A DNA stretch of 64,000 nt, taken from Thermophagus sp052400625 (GTDB lineage: Bacteria > Bacteroidota > Bacteroidia > Bacteroidales > Marinilabiliaceae). Below are positions 44,026-53,674 of the stretch, one piece after another. The number at the start of each line of letters is the position of its first letter. Position 1 is the first letter of the stretch. The notes beneath the pieces were generated by a model. That model ran no database searches and was not told the origin of the DNA. It was given only the letters and a program-made list of their open reading frames with translations. Location of the stretch: NCBI GenBank assembly GCA_052400625.1, contig JBQTGH010000003.1, one strand, 5' to 3'. A program made the translations under genes and the position numbers.

Positions 44026-44694
44026 CTATAATATTTTGTATTGAGGTGACGCTCCCTTTACAAATTTGCTAAGTAATCCTGCTAAAATTTCAAGAGCCGC
44101 CTCCAATTCCGTTTCGCATCCGTCAAACGAGGGAATAATCATTAATACCGACGAGGTTGCCTCATCAATCATCGTCCGTACCGAATCGCTGGTAGGGGTA
44201 CCGAAAGCGCCCTTCTCATCGCGAAACACAGGGAGATTCTCAATATTCAGCTCACCTCGGCCTATGCCTTCATAAGGTTCGTTTACCTGTCCTATGCCAA
44301 GTGTAACAGGTCCGAAAATCTTCGCCGCATCATATCCGCAAATGGAATAGCCCGTCTTTACCGATGCCAGATTCAGGCAATCGACCACTGTATTAACATG
44401 ATAAAGACCCTTTCCTTTGCTAATTCTCCGCAACAGCGACTCGGCTGATGGCCGGTAACGGTTCGGATCTTTTCCCAACGTACGGTAAGCATCTTTCGAA
44501 GCCTTCACCGCCGGAATATTACGGATAGTCTCAGCATCAAGACGTGAAGATAACCTCCGACAATGTTCATCCAGCTCCTGTGATAAGCCTTCATCTGTTG
44601 CATTCACTTCCACCGACGAAGTAAGCACACCCAACTTAAGAGCCGGCAAACTTTGAAGAAGAGAAGTAAGGATTTCTATTTCCGGCATGGACAT
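44026..44694 (-). CDS. B3/B4 tRNA-binding-domain protein
   Basis: The 222-residue protein matches the stand-alone B3/B4 domain known from the phenylalanyl-tRNA synthetase beta chain. Signatures are SKDAYRTLGKDPNRYRPSAE, HVNTVVDCLNLAS and GYSICGYDAAKI, then FGTPTSDSVRTMID. Stand-alone members are thought to edit or bind aminoacyl-tRNA, but few have been tested. It is the first gene of a tight operon with the MBL hydrolase and MarR genes. Confidence 0.88.
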   Translation of the reverse strand: MSMPEIEILTSLLQSLPALKLGVLTSSVEVNATDEGLSQELDEHCRRLSSRLDAETIRNIPAVKASKDAYRTLGKDPNRYRPSAESLLRRISKGKGLYHVNTVVDCLNLASVKTGYSICGYDAAKIFGPVTLGIGQVNEPYEGIGRGELNIENLPVFRDEKGAFGTPTSDSVRTMIDEATSSVLMIIPSFDGCETELEAALEILAGLLSKFVKGASPQYKIL

Positions 44695-44788
44695 TCTAAC
44701 TCTGTTTTGGAATTAATCAATTTCGCTAAAATACCACTTTTTTTTAAGATTGAATGCGAAAACCGGAACTGTCACCCGCATAGAGTTG

Positions 44789-45449
44789 CTAAGCCTCATT
44801 TTTTTCAAGGTATTCAACATCCCAGTTTCCCGTATTTTTGGCCGCATCGTACGTACTCTGCCAGAAAATCAAATAGAACGGTCGCCGGGTATTGGGAGGT
44901 TATTACAACCTCATACTTTAGCATAAACTCTCCCATGTAGTAGCTATAAAAGGCCTCTTTAGGCTTCACCTGCTGCTTACCGAAACCTTCCGAAGCAGGA
45001 TAAGCATAGCATAAAATATTGGTGTACGAAAATCTTTTGATCCCGGCCAAAAGCCTGCACTGCTCAACTCTTGCGAATAGGCTTCCTGCATTACGGTCAA
45101 TGGCATGTTGGGCATACCTCCCGCATGAAGAGGCGCCTGATGACCCGAAAAATCTGCAACAGTTCTTTCTTGTAAATCCATTTCCAGCGATTGCCGGACC
45201 GAACAATGAATTTAAAGCTTATGGCTTCTGAAATCAAAATCTAGTTGAAATGCTCGTCCCTGATACGGAATGATTTTGCGTAGAAAACCCACTGGTGGTA
45301 ATATTAAGGGTGCTGTGCCAGGAGTGGTTTTGCCACGGCATAGTTTTCAACCTGATTTTTCCTACGATCTAAATCCATTGATGCAATGTTTCAAGCGTAT
45401 CCTGCATTTCATCAAAATCCAGAATAGGCCAATTTGATCTATTCTTCAT
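44789..45449 (-). pseudogene. Decayed DUF5996-family gene
   Basis: Pieces in different frames of the minus strand rebuild a DUF5996 protein. ATG at 45449 starts NWPILDFDEMQDTLETLHQW, then a stop. In other frames come MPWQNHSWHSTLNITTSGF, IPYQGRAFQLDFDF, then VADFSGHQAPLHAGGMPN with EAYSQELSSAGFWPG. A one-base loss shifts to YAYPASEGF and YYMGEFMLKYEV; a one-base gain near 44870 returns to STYDAAKNTGNWDVEYLEK and the stop at 44789. About 100 middle residues of the family are missing. The gene is therefore broken by stops, frameshifts and a deletion and is not functional as written. Confidence 0.85.
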
Positions 45450-45460
45450 GTTATTTCCTT

Positions 45461-46180
45461 TTAAAAAGACATTGGTACCTCCATCAACAATATTTCAGCA
45501 TCGATATTGGCCTTGATCTCTATCTCCTCGGCATCGATGATCCCCAGCCCATCACGGGAATCTAATGCGTGATTACCGATACTTATCTTTCCGGTAAGCA
45601 CAAAAACATAAACTCCGTTACCTCTCCTTTTCAGTGAATATGTCAAAGAAAAATCTTTATCCAAATCCCCAAGATGAAACCAGGCATCCTGGTAAATCCA
45701 TACCCCCTCATCATCAGGATCGTGCGACAAAATCTGTTGCAGCTTATTTTCCCGCCCCTTCTTATCAAAAGTCATCTGATCGTAGCGAGGTGCGACATTT
45801 CTTTTATTTGGAACAACCCATATCTGAAGAAATTTAACCGGGGCATGGCTGTTTTTGTTTTTCTCACCGTGCAATACGCCGGTACCGGCACTCATCACCT
45901 GAACATCCCCGCTTTTTATTACCGACGCATTACCCATGTTATCCTTGTGCTCCAAGTCTCCTTCCAGAGGAATACTGATGATCTCCATGTTATCATGTGG
46001 GTGCATCCCAAACCCCTTACCGGCTTCAACAGTATCGTCGTTTAAAACCCGCAATGCACCAAAGCCCATCCTTGCAGGGTTATAGTAGTTGGCAAAACTA
46101 AAAGTATGATACGTGTCCAACCATCCATGATTGGCATGTCCCCTGCTCTCCGACTTATGTTTAATATACTTCTCTATCAT
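45461..46180 (-). CDS. Pirin-family protein
   Basis: The 239-residue bicupin has the pirin core RGHANHGWLDTYHTFSFANY and metal-binding motifs GMHPHDNMEII and GTGVLHGEKN, with QIWVVPNKRNVAPRYDQ closing the N-terminal cupin. This form resembles the YhhW-like, quercetin 2,3-dioxygenase-active pirins. It is cytoplasmic and probably iron-dependent. The decayed DUF5996 gene begins 11 bases after its stop on the same strand. Confidence 0.92.
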   Translation of the reverse strand: MIEKYIKHKSESRGHANHGWLDTYHTFSFANYYNPARMGFGALRVLNDDTVEAGKGFGMHPHDNMEIISIPLEGDLEHKDNMGNASVIKSGDVQVMSAGTGVLHGEKNKNSHAPVKFLQIWVVPNKRNVAPRYDQMTFDKKGRENKLQQILSHDPDDEGVWIYQDAWFHLGDLDKDFSLTYSLKRRGNGVYVFVLTGKISIGNHALDSRDGLGIIDAEEIEIKANIDAEILLMEVPMSF

Positions 46181-46519
46181 TTTCTTTTTATTTTAAAACA
46201 GTATTGCTGAGATTAAGTTTTTAAACCGAACCAGAATGTTTTATATAACCTTATTTAATTGGAAAAGAAATTCATGCCCATCCGTTGACTGGTGGATGCG
46301 CATCCATTGACTGAGCTCTTCCATTATCCTACCAACTTATAATTAAGACACCAAAAAAGTCTGCCTCTAAAACTTTTGATTAAAGACCGGCTAAAAAGGA
46401 AACCCCTTAAAATCGGTCCAACAAAAAACTTCAGAAACAGACTTATAAAAACGGGCAGAGAATATATCACCCAGAATCTCTAGCAGGAACAATTATGTCC
46501 CGACATTTCGCGGTTATAT
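46181..46519. other. Intergenic region between S9 peptidase and pirin genes
   Basis: This stretch of 339 bases has no gene I can support. It holds a short direct repeat, CATCC(G/A)TTGACTG at 46279-46291 and 46301-46313, with a 22-base period. Confidence 0.5.
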
Positions 46520-48445
46520 TTATTCTAAATCTCCTATATGTTCAGCCAGAAACTGCTCCATAGCACCATAAAAGTCAAAGCGATTTTCTTCATTTCTGAA
46601 CCCATGACCTTCGTTGTCTTTAACCATGTATTGTACTTCGATACCTCTTTGCTTCAGTGCTTCTACCATCTGATCCGACTCGTCTTTATTGACCCGCGGA
46701 TCGTTTGCGCCCTGAGCAATAAAGAGTGGTGCCTTAATTTTGTCAGCATGAAATACAGGAGAAGTCTCTCTCAGCCTTAAACTATCAGTCTGAGGATTAC
46801 CCACCATTTCGTAAAGCATATCAAGCATTGGTTTCCAATAGGGGGGAATGGTATTCATAAAGGTAAACAGATTGGAAACCCCCACATAATCCACTCCGGC
46901 GGCATAAAGATCGGGCGAAAAAGTCATGCCGGCCAGAGTGGCATATCCACCATAACTACCACCATAAATAGCGATACGACTGGAATCGGCAATACCTTTT
47001 TCAATAAGCCATTTCACACCATCGGTAATATCGTCTTGCATGGCAAGGCCCCATTGACCAAACGATTTTTCCCAAAACTCTTTCCCATAGCCGGTAGAGC
47101 CTCGGAAATTCATCTGAAGAACAGCATAACCTCGGTTGGCAAGAAACTGAACTTCGGGATTAAAACCCCAGCTATCGCGTGCCCACGGACCCCCGTGAGG
47201 ATTCACTACAACAGGCATATTTTTAGCCGTTTCCATGGTATACCCCTTAGGCAATGTAAGATATCCATGAATAGTTAAACCGTCGCGGGATTGATAGCTT
47301 ATCGGAAAGACCTTTGCCATATTATTTTCATCAATCCACGGACTGACATCAGCAATCTTAGTCAACACATCTGATTCCGAATCATAATAGAAATAAGCAC
47401 CGCGCGAACGATCGCTGTAGGTCCGAACAATAAATCGTTTCTCTTCCTTATCCATATCGGTCACGGCAATTTCATATTGTCCCAGGTCTTGCTCCAGTCG
47501 CGCAAAGAGTTTACGGGATTCCTCATCAAAAAAGTGTCTTTCCCGCTTCCAGGAAACGTAGGATGCTGTGGTCAAAACATTTCTTTTTCTTGAGTAACTT
47601 AAACCATCCACATCATACTCTTCATTTTCATAAAGCACTTCTTCTACCTCTCCCGTCTCAGGATTAAAGATAACAGGAACTTTCTTGTCGCGCCCCAGAT
47701 TGGAAACGGCATACAATTTTTCATTGTCAAAAGTAAAGAAGTAAGGATTCATTTCATCCTTAAAATTGGTTTGAAGAATTACTTTAAACTCCTCATCTTC
47801 TGTTTTTCGATACAGCAAGGTGGAATTAACGCCCCCCTCAATGGCACCGGCAACCCTTAGTTTTCCGTCATGATCAGTGAGCCAGAATTGAATATTTCCC
47901 GGATTTTGAGCCAACATTTCCATTTCGCCGGTTTCAACATTCAGACGATAAGGATCAAATACGCGGGGATCTCGCTTATTGAGCCCTACAATCACTTCAT
48001 CCTCGATGTCACGCAAGTCATCGATAATAATGGTTCGTACATCCGGAAACTGGGTAAGTGCCTTCATATTGGCACCATCTCTGTCTACTCCAAAAAGCGC
48101 ATAATTTTCATCTCCTCCGGAATCTTTTAAAAACAACAAACGACCATCATTGGCCCAGAAATATCCTGCAATGTCGCGTTCCGTTTCGGAGGTGAGGCGA
48201 AGAGCCGAATCTCCATCCACCGGCTTAACAAATATATTAAGTCTGCTCTCATAGGGCGCTAGATAAGATACATATTGGCCATCCGGAGAAATCTGAAAAG
48301 CTGTTTTTTCTGGATTCCGAAAAAAATCTTTCATCGGGATTTTAGGTGCTTTCTCTACTGTAGCCTTTTCATTACAACCACTCCCGATTATTGTGATTGC
48401 CACAGCAAACAGCATGATTAAAAAGGAATAACATGTCTTTTTCAT
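46520..48445 (-). CDS. S9-family prolyl oligopeptidase-like lipoprotein
   Basis: The 641-residue lipoprotein (TIIGSGC) has an N-terminal beta-propeller (about 40-380) and a C-terminal alpha/beta hydrolase domain. The hydrolase has an HGGP oxyanion motif, the nucleophile Ser in YGGSYGGYAT, Asp in QGANDPRV and His in DNEGHGF. The layout is of the acylaminoacyl-peptidase/oligopeptidase group (S9C-like) rather than DPP-IV. It probably digests peptides in the periplasm or at the outer membrane. It is not part of an evident operon. Confidence 0.92.
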   Translation of the reverse strand: MKKTCYSFLIMLFAVAITIIGSGCNEKATVEKAPKIPMKDFFRNPEKTAFQISPDGQYVSYLAPYESRLNIFVKPVDGDSALRLTSETERDIAGYFWANDGRLLFLKDSGGDENYALFGVDRDGANMKALTQFPDVRTIIIDDLRDIEDEVIVGLNKRDPRVFDPYRLNVETGEMEMLAQNPGNIQFWLTDHDGKLRVAGAIEGGVNSTLLYRKTEDEEFKVILQTNFKDEMNPYFFTFDNEKLYAVSNLGRDKKVPVIFNPETGEVEEVLYENEEYDVDGLSYSRKRNVLTTASYVSWKRERHFFDEESRKLFARLEQDLGQYEIAVTDMDKEEKRFIVRTYSDRSRGAYFYYDSESDVLTKIADVSPWIDENNMAKVFPISYQSRDGLTIHGYLTLPKGYTMETAKNMPVVVNPHGGPWARDSWGFNPEVQFLANRGYAVLQMNFRGSTGYGKEFWEKSFGQWGLAMQDDITDGVKWLIEKGIADSSRIAIYGGSYGGYATLAGMTFSPDLYAAGVDYVGVSNLFTFMNTIPPYWKPMLDMLYEMVGNPQTDSLRLRETSPVFHADKIKAPLFIAQGANDPRVNKDESDQMVEALKQRGIEVQYMVKDNEGHGFRNEENRFDFYGAMEQFLAEHIGDLE

Positions 48446-48645
48446 AAACGAAATTTTAAATTATACTTGGATTAAAGAGCCTTCATTGATTTTTATTTTC
48501 CATTAAGGAAAAATGTAAATCTGCTATCACAAAGCTTCCGGATGCATTAAAAAAAGACCATCAATATTATTAACGTAATGTTTCTTTTTTGATTTTATGC
48601 AATCCGAATACTCCAAATCTAAAACAAAACAAGATAAAATATCTA

Positions 48646-48674
48646 TTGCCCTATCCTAACCTATTGTAAATTTG
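48646..48674 (+). promoter_or_regulatory. Bacteroidota-type promoter upstream of the GH97 relic
   Basis: TTG (48646-48648), 18 bases, then TAAATTTG (48667-48674) matches the Bacteroidota promoter. It points toward the decayed GH97 gene starting at 48790, so the relic seems to have kept its promoter. Confidence 0.55.
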
Positions 48675-48789
48675 CAGAGTGTAATTTACAACCAATTGAT
48701 AAGAATATCAAAAAATATTCTTTCCATCTATGGATAATTAATATTGAAGTCACTATAGGAATCTTCTATCAAGGTCGGAAGGAACTGGC

Positions 48790-49593
48790 ATGACAAGATT
48801 ATCTTTACTCGTTCTAATTATCACTCTCTTTATTTAGTCATATTCTTTTCAATCTGAATGTATAGGACTAAAAATCGAATGTATCCAGAAAAAGCGATAC
48901 ATTATTTTAAAACATGCTAATAAGCACCCAAAGCTATGGACTCCTGCGGGGCATTAAACATCCAAGACATAATGTTGGATCCCGGTTGGTAGGTTCCGGG
49001 ATAGATTAAAAACAACGAAGACCATCCTGCTTCAAATCCATGGATGGTTATTGACGACATTGACATGCCAACGCTCATCAACTACGCAAAAGAAAAAATA
49101 TTGGTTTCATATTGTATTTAAACAGAACTGTCTGGAATAACTATGGCTATCAAGCCATGTTTGATCTTTATGAAAATTGGGGAATCAAAGAATTAAAAAC
49201 CAGAATTCATGGACAGAGACTCTTCTTATGGAATAAAAAAAAATCTATAACATACTAAAAGAAGAAGGGTAACGAATGATGCTGGTAAACGTGCAGGACA
49301 ACTTTCGACCGACAGGTCTTGTAAGAAAACACCCATATCTTATGACTGCCCAAGGAATTCGCGGTAATGAATATACCTCTACCCACTGGGTCAATCATAC
49401 CACACGAATCCCATTCTCACGTATGTTAACCGAAGCAACCCATTATACCATCTGCTTTAAAGAATGCGAAAAAAATTACCCTTCAAAGCTAAAAACATTA
49501 AAAGGTCACCAATTTGCCCCGGAAAGTTGTTGCCTCCTTTCGGTTAAATCAAAAAGTGCAAAAGAAATTCATTGGATTTTTATTAACCACTAA
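48790..49593 (+). pseudogene. Decayed GH97-family glycosidase gene
   Basis: Fragments in several plus-strand frames give parts of a GH97 enzyme. ATG at 48790 opens a signal-peptide-like MTRLSLLVLIITLFI then a stop. IMLDPGW, WMVIDDIDMPTLINYAKEK, IGFILYLNRTVWNNYGYQAM and FDLYENWGIKELK follow in shifting frames. From 49276 comes VNVQDNFRPTGLVRKHPYLM, then TAQGIRGNEYTS, TRIPFSRMLTEATHYTICF. The last block is the GH97 HDEYRPTG ... GIRGNE ... PFTR signature. Intact GH97 proteins have about 650-700 residues; most of the N-terminal domain and the C-terminus are gone. It is not functional as written. Confidence 0.8.
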
Positions 49594-49649
49594 AAGGGGG
49601 TGCCGAAAGGATAAGTTTTATTTAGCATGTATTTAAAACGAACTCAATT

Positions 49650-49994
49650 TTAAAAGCTCAAAATCTTCCAATCTTCCTTCAGGTATCCGGTTAAAGGCTC
49701 GCCCATGGGAATCACTTCAATTCCTAGTTTTTCCAACTTACCAACCACGCCATAATCAGCTGCACAAACGCTGCAAGCTTGAACTTTGACACCCGCTTCT
49801 TTCAAACCTTTCACTTTTTCCTGCAAGGATGAGTCGGAGGCCAGCAATTTGGTAGACGGCCCCCAAATCACCAGAACCACTTCTTGGAACCATTTCTTCA
49901 TTTTGGCGCCCTGAGCATACATCAAAACCACTTTTTCGGCAACCTCTTTGTCGCCACTGGTCCACAGAACCACAATTCTTTCTGATTTTTCCAT
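49650..49994 (-). CDS. DsrE-family protein
   Basis: The 114-residue cytoplasmic protein has the DsrE/DsrF-like alpha/beta fold. Typical features are RIVVLWTSGDKEVAEKVVLM at the N-terminus, VVLVIWGPSTKLLA, the Cys pair CSVCAADYGV (74 and 77 or close), and LGIEVIPMGEPLTGYL. Members relay or bind sulfur, but many short stand-alone forms are uncharacterised. It is not in an operon with sulfur genes here, so no pathway is assigned. Confidence 0.88.
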   Translation of the reverse strand: MEKSERIVVLWTSGDKEVAEKVVLMYAQGAKMKKWFQEVVLVIWGPSTKLLASDSSLQEKVKGLKEAGVKVQACSVCAADYGVVGKLEKLGIEVIPMGEPLTGYLKEDWKILSF

Positions 49995-50204
49995 AACATT
50001 CTATTTTTGTTCTAATAACAAACCCCAATGTAGGAGTATTGTTCAAAAAATAACATAAGCTTCAATCTCTTATCATTTGTAATATCCTACCAAACAAAGA
50101 CAAAATGTAATTGTTTAGGATATAGCGCACTAATATTATTTAAATTACTAATCCATACCTCCCTTTGGTGTAAGAAATAATCAAATATTCTAAATCCTGA
50201 TATT

Positions 50205-51653
50205 ATGCTCAGCAAACAACATATTAAACTTACCGGTCTCTTTTCGATTTTTGTGCTGTCTCTGTGGATAATATTGTCACCCACCTCATCAGCAGGTTGT
50301 TCTTCAAAAGACTCAATGGATGAGGACCACCCGCACCGCACCGCTGCAATGCTATACACAAACTATTGTGCAGGATGTCATGGCATGTATATGGATCGAT
50401 TCGCAGGAAAAGATCGTCAAGCTCTGTTCCAAAAGCCTAAAAGCTATATGGAAGCAATCATTCGGGATGGAGATGATGAAACAGGAATGCCCGCATTTGC
50501 AGAGGTTTTCAATGAAGAAGAGATCGAGACCTTGGCCGAATACATCCTCACAGACATAAAGCAAAAAGCAGACAACCATGAATATCGGCCCACATTTCCA
50601 GAAATTGTAAATACAGAAGACCTTTCTTTCCGTATTGATACCGTAGCATCCGGTCTCAACATACCCTGGGGCATGGAATGGCTGCCCAACGGCGACCTCT
50701 TAGTAACCGAACGAAGTGGTGAACTTTTCAGGTTTAGGAACAAGTCTTTCGCTGCAAGAATTCAAGGAGTGCCCAAGGTCTATGCCAACGGACAGGGCGG
50801 ACTCCTGGATATTATAATTCATCCCGACTATGAAAACAACGGTTGGATCTATTTAGCCTATTCCGAGCCAGAAGGAAACGGCGGAAACACCGCGATCATG
50901 AGGGCACGACTAAAGGAGAACACTTTGGTTGACCAAGAAAAAATTTTTAAAGCTCAGCCTAATACGCGGAGTGGAGTACATTTCGGATGCCGCATGGCTT
51001 TTGACAAGGATCATTATCTTTTCTTTTCGGTCGGGGAACGGGGTAATTCATCAAACGCTCAGGATTTGTCAAACCATTGTGGCAAAATCCATCGTATTCA
51101 TGACGACGGACGTATCCCTGAAGACAATCCCTTCATCGACACACCAGGTGCCATGACTTCCATATGGTCGTATGGTCACCGCAATCCGCAGGGACTGACC
51201 TTTCACCCCGAAACGGGCATCTTATGGGAAACCGAACATGGCCCCAAAGGCGGAGATGAACTCAATATCATAAAAAAAGGGGCCAACTACGGATGGCCAG
51301 AAATCACCTATGGTATCAACTACAACGGAACCATTATCACCCGCGATACCGCTAAAGCTGGAATGGAACAACCCATCATATACTGGACCCCTTCTATTGC
51401 GCCAAGCGGCATGGCCTTTGCCAATGCGGAAGTTTATCCACAATGGGCAAACAACATTTTTTCCGGCTCACTAAGCTTCCGCTATCTGGTGAGAACCGTC
51501 CTTTCGGGAAATAAAGTGAAAAAGCACGAGATCATGCTGCGTGAAGCCGGAAGAGTGAGGGTCGTGGAAACCGGACCCGATGGTTACCTTTATATTGGTG
51601 TGGAAAACCCGGGACTGGTATTTCGTCTTGTCCCCATCGAAAAAGACAATTAG
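50205..51653 (+). CDS. Cytochrome c-PQQ-type sugar dehydrogenase fusion
   Basis: The 482-residue protein has a signal ending SSAGC, a plausible lipobox. A class I cytochrome c domain (about 45-120) follows, with the haem motif CAGCH at 55-59 and the Met ligand in TGMPAF. Then a soluble-aldose-dehydrogenase (GSDH) beta-propeller (about 140-475) shows IPWGMEWLPNGDLLVTER, GVHFGCRMAF with the probable catalytic His, SYGHRNPQGL and WETEHGPKGGDELN. The enzyme would oxidise an aldose with PQQ and pass electrons through its own haem to the respiratory chain. No PQQ synthesis genes are in the window, so the cofactor may be scavenged. Confidence 0.92.
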   Translation: MLSKQHIKLTGLFSIFVLSLWIILSPTSSAGCSSKDSMDEDHPHRTAAMLYTNYCAGCHGMYMDRFAGKDRQALFQKPKSYMEAIIRDGDDETGMPAFAEVFNEEEIETLAEYILTDIKQKADNHEYRPTFPEIVNTEDLSFRIDTVASGLNIPWGMEWLPNGDLLVTERSGELFRFRNKSFAARIQGVPKVYANGQGGLLDIIIHPDYENNGWIYLAYSEPEGNGGNTAIMRARLKENTLVDQEKIFKAQPNTRSGVHFGCRMAFDKDHYLFFSVGERGNSSNAQDLSNHCGKIHRIHDDGRIPEDNPFIDTPGAMTSIWSYGHRNPQGLTFHPETGILWETEHGPKGGDELNIIKKGANYGWPEITYGINYNGTIITRDTAKAGMEQPIIYWTPSIAPSGMAFANAEVYPQWANNIFSGSLSFRYLVRTVLSGNKVKKHEIMLREAGRVRVVETGPDGYLYIGVENPGLVFRLVPIEKDN

Positions 51654-51849
51654 AAGGGTAGTTATAAATCATTAGATGCCAGATGCCGGAAGTGAGAAAC
51701 GCTGAACTAAATACCTTTAACGCTATACTTCTATCCCTATTTATAGCCATTATAGATCTATGTATTTTAACCCCTAGCTTCTTACTTCCGAACTCCAAAT
51801 ACGCATCCACTTTTAACCCAATAACCTTTCAAACACATCGGCCTGCTAC

Positions 51850-52491
51850 TTACCTATTGGTCACCACCCCTAACCGGTAGATCTCCTCTGATGTTGCCAT
51901 GCCGTTAGGATTGCATCCGGGCTTTCCTTCCGGTATTTCTATGCCAAGTTTCTGGTAATGTATCAACCAGGCCTCGGGGAATTCACCCGTTTGGGGATTT
52001 TTAAAAGTCATTGGTTCCAACGAAAAAACCGAGTCGCGCAAGAATGCCCACCAAATAAGTTCACTACAATAGAATCCTGTATCTTCAACCACATAGGATT
52101 CGTTATATGGTTGCCCGATGACCGAATTGGCCCGTCGGACGGCTTCATTAATACTTCCGGAAAATTCATCCCTCAAACGGTAAGCAATGGTATATTGTAG
52201 GTTGCCATCCTCATCCATCAAAAAAGAATCCAGAGGCTGTTTACAAACCCCTGATTCATAATCCGCATGAACCACATAAATATCTTTCCCGACCAATTCC
52301 ACCAAACCAACATGGGAAAAATGGTTCTCCTCAACGGTATTGGTCACCTCATCAATGGCCTCGGAAAGTCCTGAATCCGTTTTCCCCCTGAAAAGAAGAT
52401 CGCCGGTTCGTAGCCCAATATTGTCTGAAGGGTGGCATCCATAAACAATAGCAGACAGCAATAAAAAAATGCAATAATTCTTTTTTAACAT
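51850..52491 (-). CDS. YiiX/YebB-like NlpC/P60-superfamily lipoprotein
   Basis: The 213-residue lipoprotein (SAIVYGC) belongs to the circularly permuted papain-fold group (DUF830/YiiX). GDLLFRG and HFSHVGLV carry the catalytic His, and FYCSELIWWAF the catalytic Cys, with VHADYESGV between them. The group is thought to hydrolyse amide bonds in peptidoglycan or lipids; the substrate of this branch is not known. It lies 5 bases after the cupin gene, likely one transcript. Confidence 0.9.
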   Translation of the reverse strand: MLKKNYCIFLLLSAIVYGCHPSDNIGLRTGDLLFRGKTDSGLSEAIDEVTNTVEENHFSHVGLVELVGKDIYVVHADYESGVCKQPLDSFLMDEDGNLQYTIAYRLRDEFSGSINEAVRRANSVIGQPYNESYVVEDTGFYCSELIWWAFLRDSVFSLEPMTFKNPQTGEFPEAWLIHYQKLGIEIPEGKPGCNPNGMATSEEIYRLGVVTNR

Positions 52492-52496
52492 GATAA

Positions 52497-52817
52497 TTAA
52501 AGAAAATCTTCTCGGGAAGGATTAAACACATCGATCAGTGTCCCCTTTTCCAAACAAACCACTCCATGAAGATGGTCTGGTTCCACAAAAAAGGAATCCC
52601 CGGCTTTTAATCTTTGGGTTTCCTCCCCTATAGTCACTTCAAATATTCCCGAAACCACATAAGAGGTTTGACGATGCGGATGCCGATGGGGATCTCCTAT
52701 AGACCCTTTTTCAAAATCGACCTGCACCATCATAATTTCTGAATCATATCCTAAAATACGACGTGTAACGCCTTTCCCAACCGTTTCAGAAGATACATCA
52801 CTTTGTTTAAAAAACAT
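52497..52817 (-). CDS. Cupin-domain protein
   Basis: The 106-residue single-domain cupin has both conserved motifs: GDPHRHPHRQTSYVVSGIFE and GDSFFVEPDHLHGVV. The His residues fit a metal site. No signal peptide is present. It is followed after 5 bases by the YiiX-like gene. The ligand or reaction cannot be predicted. Confidence 0.9.
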   Translation of the reverse strand: MFFKQSDVSSETVGKGVTRRILGYDSEIMMVQVDFEKGSIGDPHRHPHRQTSYVVSGIFEVTIGEETQRLKAGDSFFVEPDHLHGVVCLEKGTLIDVFNPSREDFL

Positions 52818-52927
52818 TTGAATGAAATTTTAAAAATTTGACATTTAAGCTTTAAACGATATTTTAAGTCCAAAAACAATCACAATGCCAGTACTCTTTT
52901 AAACGACTGCTAAAAACAACTGCAGAT

Positions 52928-53674
52928 TTACATTCCAACAATAGCAGAAACAACGGTAAAAATACCGGTAAATACATTGACCAAAATTACTACCCGTTTA
53001 AACTTTTCAGCATTGACCATATCGGCCAGCTTATTTCCCAACGAGGCCCCGACCAGCAACAAGGGGGTATAATATAAAGCCAGCTTCAGGGAATCTTCGG
53101 GAATTAAATTCTCAACATATAAAGCTGCTAATGCAAAAAATGAACTAAACGTACTGAACCAGGCAAAAACGCCTCTAAAAAGTTCTTTACTATAATTCTT
53201 TCGGTTCATGGCAATCACCAGTGGTGGTCCACCTAACGAAACGCTGCCCGATAATATGCCACTCAAAAAACCCGCAAAAACAATGGGTTTGTCCAAAAAT
53301 CGTTTGGCAAGCGGAATGCCCGACAGCATCTTTAACGAAACAAGAACCAATACTGCACCGACTATTATGCGAAGAACTTCCTCATTCAAATAATCCAGTA
53401 AATATATCCCCAAGGGAATACCGCCAAGACTGGCCAGAAACATCGGAATAAAATAATACCAAGATATCCGTTCTCGAATCTTTAAAAGCAATAAAACACT
53501 GGATACCAAATTGAAGATAGTCATAGCTGGCACCAATACCTTAATCGGGTAAATCATCGATAGAAATGGAATTGCTATCAGGGCAAAGCCAAATCCGGTC
53601 ATGCCCTTCAACAGTGAGGACATCAATATTACTACCCCACTTATTACCAACAACAATACTGTCAATTCACTCAT
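52928..53674 (-). CDS. TauE/SafE-family anion permease
   Basis: The 248-residue membrane protein has about 7-8 predicted helices and the paired GxTGFG-type motif of TauE/SafE proteins (KGMTGFGFALIAIPFL, then SGILSGSVSLGGPPLVIAM). The family exports sulfite, sulfoacetate or related anions; the substrate is unknown here. It lies 110 bases upstream of the cupin gene on the same strand. Confidence 0.9.
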   Translation of the reverse strand: MSELTVLLLVISGVVILMSSLLKGMTGFGFALIAIPFLSMIYPIKVLVPAMTIFNLVSSVLLLLKIRERISWYYFIPMFLASLGGIPLGIYLLDYLNEEVLRIIVGAVLVLVSLKMLSGIPLAKRFLDKPIVFAGFLSGILSGSVSLGGPPLVIAMNRKNYSKELFRGVFAWFSTFSSFFALAALYVENLIPEDSLKLALYYTPLLLVGASLGNKLADMVNAEKFKRVVILVNVFTGIFTVVSAIVGM

